Translations under genes and position numbers: made by a program | From: Phoronis australis | Lineage: Eukaryota; Phoronida; Phoronidae | DNA length: 64,000 nucleotides | NCBI GenBank assembly: GCA_002633005.1 | Contig: NMRA01000417.1 | Coordinates: 198,158-262,157 of the forward strand | Direction of reading: 5' to 3' | The notes under the pieces: model-generated | What the model saw: the letters and a program-made list of their open reading frames with translations, nothing else | Told to the model about the DNA's origin: nothing | Database searches by the model: none | Shown here: one piece after another, positions 49,301 to 61,300 of the stretch | Position numbering within the stretch: the first letter of the stretch is position 1 | Layout: the number at the start of each line of letters is the position of its first letter

Positions 49301-52300
49301 ACTACAAACATAGTTTACTGGTGTGAGCATTTTGCGTTACTGTTTGCCGGTAACAATGACGTGAGGAAAATTTTCAGCTGATCTCGTAACTCTTTGCCTT
49401 GTCTTTGCCTTTCAGAGACTCTAAACGAATCCATGAAGAAGAGACACAAGGAGTCCCCGGTTGTACCTCAAGTGGCTGATCTTCTGTTGAACAGGGTAAG
49501 ACTCGGAGACATCCAATATGTATATCTAGAGTGAGTTGCAAAAATCTTCAAAACTTAATTTTTAATGAATAGGTTTGATTGTCACATGATGTCAAGTACA
49601 TTGTTCAACAATAGCTATATGATGCATGAGAAAGCAACATCAGCAGTAACTTTTATGTAACTGGGCCCAGGCTCAGTCATTAGTTTATTTTTCCTCTCAA
49701 GCCAAATTATTTGGTGAGGTGTAACTGAGCATGCTATTTTTTCAGACATTAGAAGTGGCCTTTGTTTTTATTAAAAAGCCAGTAATGCATATAAGCACTC
49801 AAATTGCAACACAACTGTGCTCACACACATTCTCCTGCTTGCCTAGCCATACAGAGAAAATAAACATTAATCCTTTATGGAAACTGGAGTCTGCTTCACT
49901 AAAATAGTAAATTCTAGCCTTAGCTTGCACGTCAGTTAACAACAATAACAGTCAGTGGCTGCCCCCTCTCATCAGCCATTAAACTACTGACTTCATACCT
50001 GTCCTTGCCAGTTTTGGAAATACTTAGCCTGCATATTCCAAATTATTTGGATTGTGAAACTTATATGTTGTTGTGAAACGGGCCCCTTGCTCCCATATGA
50101 ATTCATATCATGCTGTTGATAAGTGGTCAATAGTCTGAGCCTCGTTCATAGCATCATTCATGGAAAACCATTATTGATCATTTATCATAATTCCTCAGTG
50201 ATAAGAAATCATTTAGATTATTACGATTAATGATAAACCTTGTATGATAAATGATGTCAACTGTTAACATGACTCTTTTCTGCCATTTAAATAACATAAC
50301 ATTCAAATGATTGCCAAGAAATTGTTCTAACGTTATTCATGAGAAATTGTCATTGATCAAAAATTGCCTGTGACCAGGCAAATAGAATCTTAGCGATATT
50401 TGACTAGTCATTAACTGATTTCAAGATATGGTCAGTCCTAACTTTATCTGCATCCTATTTAGTTCGAGGGTTCAGCTGGTGATACGTTCAAGAGGGAGTG
50501 TGCTATGTTCATCAGGAACCAGTCCTATGCACTTGAGCTACTGAAAGTGAGGCAGAGGAAGGAACCCAAACTGGCACAGCTGTTAGCAGTGAGTAGTGGC
50601 TTCCTCTTCAGGAGAGATGGAGTTGGAGTTAAGGGGGTTGTGTTAGCTGACTGACATACTGGCTATTAAATAAGTCATTTCATGCTAAATGGAATCTTCT
50701 AGGAAAAGATCTTTTAACTTCACTGTATCAGTAGTTGTCATTTTTTCTCCCATGAATGATGAATTGTTGTCAGCCGGTCATGGCTATGACTTGAGTCTTA
50801 TATCTGCTGTTAACTTACTGGAACTTTTTGTTACTTGTTAAGCTTTACATTATGCAGCTGTCAACATCACATGTATTCATGAACATCTCCTGTATTCACA
50901 ACACCTTCTGATGACTTGCAGGATGCTGAAAGTAACCAACTGTGCCGCCGTCTTCAGTTGAAGGATCTAATCCCAACAGAGTTCCACAGGTTGACAAAAT
51001 ACCCTCTTCTCATTGAAAACCTCATGAAATACACTTCAGGTAGGCTCATATAGCAACAGATAGATACATTCTTGTTATATAAATTCATTTGGTCCGGTAA
51101 TTCTTCGCTTATTTCACACAAAAGCTAAAATTAAATTAATTTTCTATCTTTATGGGATGATTGATTGCCTTGCTGCATTTAACAGAAATTGTTTTTTATG
51201 ACATTTACACAATACTAACCACACTAATGATAAATTTTCAAAATCATTGTCTTTTGGGGGGAATTTTGTAAAATGAAATTAAATTTGTCTGCCGTAGTGG
51301 TAAAGAGGTGAAGAATTACCATGCTTCATTGTTTTATGTTAAATTTTATTTTTGTTACTTAACCCCTTCAGTACAACATGTCATACATTTGACTCATTTA
51401 TGTCCAATTAAACCATGGAACAATGAGGCCATTGTGAAAATTGTAGATATTTATAACCCCCATTTCTCCACTAGCGCCCTCTACCTGCTATCTCTAGTAG
51501 TACCCTCTGCTTTCTCCCATTGTTACCTGTGCTTGTGCAGGCACTCGTGCCACTTCTAAAAGCAGTGAGAAGATGGGACTGGTTGATTATTTCAGTGAAC
51601 ACTCCAGAACATGCCAGTCTGTCTCAGGCGCTAAAGTTGTCCAAGGAGATACTGCAGCATGTGAACCAAGCCCTGAAGGAGTGTGAGAATCAAAACAAAC
51701 TGCAGGAACTACAGCGCAAGTTGGATAAGAAGTCGCTAGAGAACTTGACTGAATACAAAGTAAGACCCACCTTCTAGTTATCGGTGTGTATTTATGAAAA
51801 AGCAGTAACAGTTATGTTCACACTGATTTCTTGGGAGGAGTTTGCGTTCAGCCTGAGTATTTAGCAGCTAAACATATCTGCCGTGGTAGTGATTTCTACT
51901 ACGCTGTTCTTAAGTTGTATTGCATTGCTGGTTTGTATGCCCAACCTCTGTTTCATAAATGTTCTCTACTTGATAGTGACAAGGCCTCGTGCCTACAGAT
52001 CCATTTTTTAATTCTTGATGTTAGTATCACGCCAACAATCAACTTATGACTGGAGATGAGGTTCACAAAAGTCGCCCCCTGTCACAGTTTTGTGCTAGTT
52101 TGTAAATTGCCAATAGCGATGAATTACCCATCCACTTCCTGCCGTGTGTTACGCAGTGCTGGTCATGTGACTTTTTGTGTTTGCAGAGCCTTGACTTAAC
52201 GCAACACAAGTTGCTGTTTAACGGTGACCTGACATGGCGGCTGAACAAGAACAAGTTGATAGACGTACATGTGGCCTTATTGGAAGACTTGTTGGTCATA

Positions 52301-55300
52301 CTCCAGCGGCAAGACGACAAGTATGTACTAAAGAGTCAAAGTATGACGGTCGTGGCTGACACAAAGTTCACTCACAGTCCCATCATCAAGCTGCCATCCA
52401 TATTTCTTCGCATTAACGCTTCAGGTAAGACAATAGATGACAGCTTTCTACTTGTCATCTGTTGGGTGTAAGTGTGGACTAAGCTGTTAGACGCTAAAAA
52501 TGAAAATTACCAATTGCATCGGCATAGACACCTTTCCTGTTGGTGTGTGAGTGATTGTGGACGTGTTTCTTTCTATTTTGTATAATATCTATTTGTCAGT
52601 GAAAGCAAACGACAAGAGCTTAAGTCTTAACGATGAGAAACATTATAAACAATATTCAGTATAAATTGAATTTGTTGTCGCCCAAATAAGTCATAACTTC
52701 TAAATGGATATTTCAAAGTTAATACCTTGTTGGGCATTTGTAATGAAATTCAAGAGTTATGACAGAACTTGACGGAAGGTGTGTGCTTTCTTGCATGTTA
52801 CAGATAAGCGAGCCTTCTTCTTAGTGTCAACATCAGGAGTGGGTCCTCAAATCTATGACTTGGTGGCTGTCTCGTGTGAACTCAGGAAGGCGTAAGTACC
52901 TTAGGCCATCACTTCATATCCCCATCAGTATATACCCCCATCACTTCATTCCCATGTCAGTTTGTACCCACATCAGTTCATGTCCATGTCAGGTCATGCC
53001 CACATCAGTTCATGCCCACGTCAGTTTGTTTCTACATCTGTTCGTGCTTACATCCGCTTTTGCCCACATCAGTTCGCACCCACATTTGTTTGTACCCACG
53101 TGAGTGAGTGCCCATGTCCATTCATGCCTACGTCCATTTTTGCCCTTATCATTTCATGCCCACGTTAGTTCATGCCCACATCAGCTTCATGCCCAAATCA
53201 GTTCTGCCCACGTCGGCTCGTGCCCAGGTCAGCTCAAGCCCACATCAGCTTCATGCCCACGTCAGTTCCCACCCATATCAGCATCACTTGGTACTCACTA
53301 CAAACGTGGCTTCTCTGTGTCCTGCTGGCTGAGGTATGGTACTTGCGAATGATCAAGTCAATTAAACATGTCACTAAAGCAATATTATACAAAATTAACA
53401 TGAACTGATCTCCAGGGTGGTGCTGGTCCATGTGGACTGATATCCATATGAACTGAAGTCTGCATGGTCTGATACGTTCGAGTGATTGGTCTTTTTTGTT
53501 TTATTACACGACCACTGAATACTTCTTTCCTCTGTTATTTTTCTGTCTCTCGTTAGATAAGCGTGTACTTGCCTGCTTTGATGCATTCACTTCTGCTTAC
53601 ATTGTGATCAGGGTTATCGTTTCTACATCGTCTGATTAGTCAGATGTGAACAGCGACACATGAGATCCAGTTGGGTTGAATAAAAAGTGATATTCCGTGT
53701 CCGGGTTTGTCAATATTATGGTATTTCAGAAGTTATCATAACATGTTTCATCCATTCAGAGAACAAATATCAGTGGTCATGTAATAATAGGTGATCTGTT
53801 GTAAACATTGGTCATTTTTATCTTTCAAAAGTTCTTGTATCCCTGTGGTTGCAATCATGATGGTTCTTGTGTATGTCATTTTACACTGGTCTGTGTTGTA
53901 GATGGTTCCGTAACATCTCGGACGCCGTGTCAGAGGCTCAGAAATCCAACAGTGGCCGACGAAATGCTCGTGTGGTGACCGTTGAACAAGAGAGGAACAC
54001 GTGAGTAACCACAGATGACTTTAGTACTCTGAATATGAAGGCTACTTACTGAGTCATTGCGAGATGTGATGGGATGTGATAATAATAAGTTAGTGTCTTA
54101 TCTCATGTGACAATGACATCAGGTCTTCAGGAATTTTCATTTGAAACAAGACGACTTATTTTTGATCTGAAGTATGTACTGTAACCATGATGTCCTGGCA
54201 AACTTACCTTCTGTGATAAGAAACAATTATTCTATTGTTTTTTTGATTTCACCTGTTAATTTACACAGTAATGTATCTTTTCTTTGGACTGTGATATGGT
54301 TAATAGTTTAACCACCATTGAGATAGTAATTATTTTTTATTTCTTGCAGATCTGAGGAAAAGGACAAGGGAAATAATGTGGAGTTTGAGAATGTTGATGA
54401 GGCTGTGCTTGTTGAGGCAGCTGGTATCATTCAACCAAAAGAGGTTGTTGTTTCCAGCCCCGCCTACACCCAGTCGGAACACATTTCTTCAGCCATAGGT
54501 TGGTATAACTCTAGGTGTGAAACCAGTGATTAGACATAGGGAAATGTAATATTTCTGTGTGAGATCTATTCATTGGGAATTGTGAGGCCAAGTGTAGTTC
54601 TTTATGAGGTCTGCTAGTTGCTTCTTCTACATTTTTTTGTAATTTTACTTCAGAAACAAACACTGTTTTCCAACTTTATACTAACATCAATTGCTAATTG
54701 AAAACTGGTGATGTTTTAAAAATTTCACAGAACACAACAGTGTTAAAAGAAATGTCAAATAATTTTTTATTCTAACGATTCTATCCGTTTAATAAAGAAC
54801 ATATCTTGTATAATAGCCATCATGTGTTGTACTTCCTGTTTGTAGACTTCATCAAACAGAAAGATGGTGAAATCAAGTCTGCATTGGAGGAAAAGCATAA
54901 AATGATAGCCAAAATGATGAACATCCCAGCTGAAGACTTTGAGACTGTGGCAGAGGTTAGAAAAGTTGATCCCTGAGACAAAAAATTGAAGAAAAATAAA
55001 TGTCAGAGTTAGATTTTGTGTCATAGATTTTAGTTTTATAAACAATGAAGCTCATTAAATTCTTCCACTTTCAGATATCTTACGTAAGAACCATATTTTG
55101 CAGTTGTATTTTACACATCTTGAAACTACAAATTATGAGTTTTTGTGCTAGTAAGTGTTTATTACAGTTATTGTACAAATATCTTGCTTAAAACCCCACC
55201 TGTCTTACTGGATATTTTATTTGAAATCTTGTTATCATTGTCATTGAATGCAATTGTTCGACATGCGTTTCCCAAATATCTCGGATCTCTTCTAGCCCTT

Positions 55301-58300
55301 AACATCTGTAGAAGGATCACTAAGCACTATATCACTATCTCTCACTACCAGAAGATTGATCCCTAGGTACTCTCTCACCACCAGTACTCAGATCACTATC
55401 TCTCAATATCAGTATATGTATCACTAAGCATTACATCCCTCCACTTTACTTCCTGTGTGTATTTTGCAGATGTCCGGTGAAGTTGACGGTGAGAAAGAGC
55501 CTCGTGATCTAGTGCTGGCCTCTATCTACCAACTGGACAGGCTGACCAGCTTGATCAAGGAGTCTACACACCTACAGACTGCACAAGGTATTAACTAGGT
55601 CGAATGTGCACTCTGCACAGCTGTCATGCTTGTGGCAACCTGGGCAATTTTGAAGACAGTTTCCATTCAAATAATGTTCATGAAAAATGAGTGAAATCGG
55701 TGGATTATTTCATACGATGAAACAAAACCCATCATGTGGTGAGTTGATTCATTCAGTGAATCTTGGCAACACTGAATCATTTTAACATACTATCCATGTC
55801 TGCTTTTGTAGGATAATGACAGTATAAGTAGGAACCTTGGGGTGGATAAGGGTGGGGGGGAGGCAGGACTGTGTTCTGTAGACGCAAGACTCTCTCAGAA
55901 AAGCAAGATCATGCTTTTTTATTCCATAAGGGAAGATTTTTCATGGCAAGTGGAGTGCTAATTGTCTTTGGTCAACTGAGTACATCTCTGGCTCCATTTG
56001 TTGGCACTTAAAGTGTGTCGAGTGATTCTGTTAGATTCAAAGTGCAGGTGTATCAGAAAATACCATTAGCAAAAATTCACCACTTCGTACTTACTGACCG
56101 TTCACATTGGTCCGATGACCGTTGCAGCCATGCTGGATCCTGACTACAGTGGTGAAGCCTATATTGATTATCATTGGTATTGGGGATCACCTTTGTCTTC
56201 CCGGAAAGGTCTTTATGGTTCACAGATTTAGTATAGGCATTGAGACGGGACAAAACACTCAGTTTCAAGCAATCCTCCATCTACTTTTGACTTGAAAAAG
56301 CAAAATTTTTGGCATTTACTAATGTGTTTCTTGACGCCGTCATTGCTATGCTGTCAAAGGCACACTCTTACAACGTTCCTCGACTCCATCCTCCCTAAAG
56401 CATACATATTATAAACTTGTGAAAATGGCGATAATTGTGAACAGTCCCTTAGTCCACAATTGGTAATTGTGATGTTAGTTTACTGACTACCTGTCATTGA
56501 CCTGTTTTAGCCGTGAGTGTGCCTAAAGATGAGAAGAGGCAACAAGTTGCAGCTGACAAGATTGTTCCCATCACTAGCTGCTTACAGGACTACCTGTCAC
56601 AACTGCTGGTAAGTCATGTAGTGGTCACTCAGTACAGGAATATCTGTCACAGTGGTGGCTACATCAAACAGGATTATGCATTACAGCTACTGGTAAGTCA
56701 TTTAGTGGTCACAACGTACAACACTGTCACACTTACTGGTAAGTCATGTAGTGGTCACACCATACAGGATTATCCGTCACATTTACTGGTAAGCCATTTA
56801 GTGGTCACAACGTACAACACTGTCACAGTTACTGGTAAGCTATGTGGTGGTTACACCATACAGGATTATCCGTCACATTTACTGGTAAGCCATGTAGTGG
56901 TCACACCGTACTGTGTGGCTACCTAGCCTGTCATATGATGTGTAGGTCTGGGATATTCAGTGTAGGTGGCGACCAAAATAGTGCGATATAACTGCAGCTG
57001 GAATCCCAACATAGAAATAGAGCTTGGCATGGTCAATTTCACAGACCGTCATAGGTGTGGCACACTCCTCACTGTAGGCACCTGTGGCCGGTTGCATGAA
57101 ACAGTCCCAAATAGGGACTCAGCTAGGTTCCCTAAATCAACTGCATATTTGTGGACTTACGAAAACATTGATTGTCCTTTCTTATGCTGTTTTAGTTTCA
57201 GTACTAAGTCAATTTTTGGCTTTGGTACAAATCGAGAGTGAACTCGACGTTAAATTCTCAATATTATCGAAAATGCATAGGGATCTTTCCATGCAACTCT
57301 CCTAACTTAAATGTTGCTGTTCCAGTGTTTGGCACAATATTCATACCTGGAACGAGTGCCATGATGGAAACTAGAACAAACGATGAAAATATGTTGATGA
57401 GAGTTTTCAAAAAAAGGTTAAAGTCTTCATAGTAAGCAGTGCTTGCCACATTCATCAAACAGTCCTTTAAAATGCTTGTTTGAGGTGTATTGCAGTTGAG
57501 TTTAGTCCATACTTTCGTCCTTGCTGTTACAGGGCCTGCTGTCAATGAAGGAAACAGAACAAGCTGGGACATCACTCAAGGTCGTGCCACCGTCCCCTGA
57601 CAGACCTAGTAGTTACATTTCAGTGGGTGACTCGTCTGAGGGTAGCGGTATGATTGATGAGACTGGTGAGTGTACCTTGTTATGGCTAGATCTGGTCTGC
57701 TCTCCGTGTGCCTCTGGTGGTTGGCACTATGCACTACTCAATGATTCAAATTGGTTCATCCATTGCTATGCATTTGATGTCATTTTTCTAATTTCAGTTG
57801 TCATAGTGTGGTGCTTGTGTTGACTGAGTATATTAACTGCTTTGGCACACTGAGGCAAACTAGACATGCAGTATTTTTGTTTTACTTCATATTGCTATGA
57901 ATTATCAACCTTGGTTGTAATTAATTAGCTCGCTGACAAGGAAGTGTTATTATTATCAACAAGTTTTATAAGTTAGTAAAGTAACATCTTAACACCTATA
58001 ACGTATGTTGTGCTCCTTGTCTCCTCATTCCAACAAGGTGTTCAGCATCATGGTTTATCAGTTGCTAGAGGCCTTTCCTTAGTTAATACAGTTGGGCCAG
58101 TGCATCCGTTTGTTACCCTTGAGTTGTGAATTTCAGATCAGGGCCCCAAACCCGCTGAAGACTCTAGTAAACCAGGTAACTGCGGGCCAGGCTTAACCCT
58201 ACTAACATGTTGTTGTTGGTGTTGTCATTTTTTCACACACTCTGCTCTTTGTTTCGGAGTCTCTTTAAGAGTGAAGGCATTCTTAATTTTGCGCTTCTTT

Positions 58301-61300
58301 TTTCTCGACGCTGGGAGACCAGTAAAGCAGTGGTAGCCAATATCACTTAATAAGCGTAGCTTACAATTCATACCAGTACCCATGGTTATGTCACATGAGA
58401 CATTCTTGGGCATTTCTCTCACCATGTCAGGAAAAAGGGTCTAATACACGAACACATTTTGTGAAAAGTTACAATTGGTCTTATACCATACAACAAGACT
58501 TTCTTGAAATGCTTCGATTTAGCTCTTACGTCATGATAATTTAACTTGCAGCATTTTAGTCAAACATGTTGTAGAAACACCGCTTCTCTTCAGTTATATA
58601 GTACACACACTTAGATTGTTGACACTTCTTTGACATTCACTTAGAAGGCCACTGTACATTGGTGCAACATTAAGTTAGGGACAAGGTCTAACTAAGCATG
58701 GAGGTGAAGGTTAAATGAATTATCATTTGTACATGACTTATTCAATACTTCGGGAGCCCAGGTCTGCACTTGTTCTCACCTTGGTGATGAGCTGAATGTT
58801 CAGTAAATAGTGACATTCTCTGGGGAGTGTATGGTGGCCTTCGCTCCGTCTTATTTCACTGCACTGTTCTTTGGTAAACTTTTCTTATTTAATCCCAAGA
58901 ATAGAAGTAAATAAAAGTTGATAAGGTACTTTCTTCCTATCAATATACAAGTGTAGCACACACCAGAACACTCCATGTTTTAGTTCCATGTTTCACTCTT
59001 ACGTATTCTGCTGTTAGTCTTTGTTCCTGATCAACTGATTGTGCACATTGAAGTACAGTAGTTAACATGGCCGTCTGATGCCGTGCTCTTCACACTAATA
59101 GCTGATGAATTTGAGCTGTTATCAATTTATTTCATGATAACACATTTTGATTACAAAATTGTGATCCCATTTAAGCTAACACCAGCCAGGACAGATTCGC
59201 TGCTTGTTTGTTGCTCTTATTAGATAGCCAGTTGTCACTCAGCTTCAGTAGAGGCAGCTCTTAAATGCTTTGAGTTCTCGCCTAACGGTGTGTCGGGTTT
59301 AAGGGCTTTGTTATGAAGTTGTGAAATGAGTGGTTTAAGCCGGACAGGGACACCTGTTGGTGTGCAAACTGGTGAGAGCATAGAGCACGTGGCTGGGAAT
59401 ACCAGCTAGTGACTCTAACCTTGAATTACTGCCAACAGTCTGGATTAACAAGACATGCTGAAGGAATTTATTTTTTAATTGAATCTTCTTGTTCCTAAAG
59501 ACAATCAATCAATCAATTCTTTTTGCTGTGTCAATGTTTGAGCTAACAATTGTTCAGTTTGGTTTCAGTGAACAAAAGTAACTTCTTAAATGTCTCTTCT
59601 CTTCTCTTTTGTTAATGATTGTCTACGCTGTGTTTTTATTAAAGTCGAGTTAATGTCCAGGTATTCTTTAAAGAATTATTTGATATTAAGTGGTTCATTT
59701 GTAGCGCAGGTTTATCTAGTTTCATTTGTTTCAAGGCTCAGCTTTTGCCAAGTGTGATGTATAGTCTGTGTTTTGCGTTGATGCACCATGACATTTTGTA
59801 CGGTTGTGTTTTCATTTGAATCGTGAGTTCTGCTTAACAGTGTTCTTGCTTGTTCATGTCCAGTATGCCACAGTAACATGTCCAGGGTACACACTGGATA
59901 ACAGCACCAAGTGGCACTCTGCACGGTGCCCAACAATGCTTATGAGGTCTGGTTCCATTCAACTTATTTAGCTGATAAAGTTGATCATTTTTGTCCACTA
60001 TATTTATGCCTCTGATTAGAAAGGTGTGTGCTTGAGCTGGCTCTCGAGTGGACACGTGTCCTGACATAGACACTTTGTCTGACTGAAAGTAAAGCGGCTA
60101 TCAGTCTACCTCGCTTCAAAACAAGCAACTTTTGATTGACACTATTGATCTTAAATTGTTCTCTAATCAAAATTTTTTTTTTCTGGGATTGGAAAAAATA
60201 GCTGTTGGTTATTACTAGAGACCAGCTTCTACTAGTTGACCTGTCTCAGTGTGTCATAGTTTGTTATTACTAGAGACCAGCTTCTACTAGTTGACTTGTC
60301 TCGGTGTGTCATAGTTTGTTGAGCAGGGTCTCTAGCAATAACAAACTGTCATTTCTTTGCAAGACCAAAAGTCGCTGCCTATTTCAGTTACGAATAAGTT
60401 GAATCCAACCGTAAAGCAGTAAGTGATCTAAATCATTTTTTTGACGGAACACTGGTTCATAGCTGCCTTGGCCATCAAAGTTACTTTAATTGTGTCAAAC
60501 ACCTTGTTTGTGCAAATGGTGTACTTTGAAATCTGTCAGTTTTTTCCTGTTATGACAAATGCGTAATACGAAACCGACAGTGAGTTTACCATTTGCATTG
60601 TTCTAATGTTCTCAGGTAAAGTTGAGGTAATAGATGGTGTGTAAGTTGGCACCACATCTGTGAGTTAGCTCTGATGCGTGAAACTGCCTACTGTGATGTA
60701 GTCCTGAAGGTGGAGACACTGATCGGTCCCTGCCTCTGAATTCAGCCTAGTCTCATACTTGACTTGAAAATTTACCAATTGCACGACTCACTTTAAGTAC
60801 ACTTTCTCATTTCAACCAGGTCAATTGGTCAATTTTTGGGTTTTCCTATCTAGTTTGGAGTATACCGTGATGGTGTCGGGACTAGGACATAGTCATTTTA
60901 TCTCGTACTGAACATGCTTTGGTTCTTGTCTCCCCCTCAAAGTGTCCATGGCCTCATTATGATCATCATTTTATGCTTGCAGCTCTGTTGTTTGGGTTCA
61001 CCCCGGAGCCTGTTGAGCCTCCACTTAGCAGTAAAGTGGCACAGCACGACCGACCAGGGCAGGAGGCTGTTGGTGACTCTCACCTGACGAGCACACCTAT
61101 CGCACACCTGGTGACAGCTGATGCTGGCATTGGGTTACCTGTCAGTGTGGAGGACAGTAATGAACTGAGGCATCATCAACCGGTACACATCCACCAACCT
61201 CTTCAGGTCAATGACTCCATAAGGGAGACAGTGGACATTTGTGAACCAGCAGAAGTCACTACTCTGCATGACTTTGAACCTGATCAGTTGGAGGGAGATA

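Noticed and set aside
49664-50095. Small element bounded by GGGCCC motifs
   Set aside because: The flanking motifs do not form consistent inverted repeats beyond the six-base core and no target duplication is visible.
52855-53408. Several overlapping His/Ser/Pro-rich open frames
   Set aside because: Products of the 17-bp minisatellite, which has no stop codons; open in all three frames.
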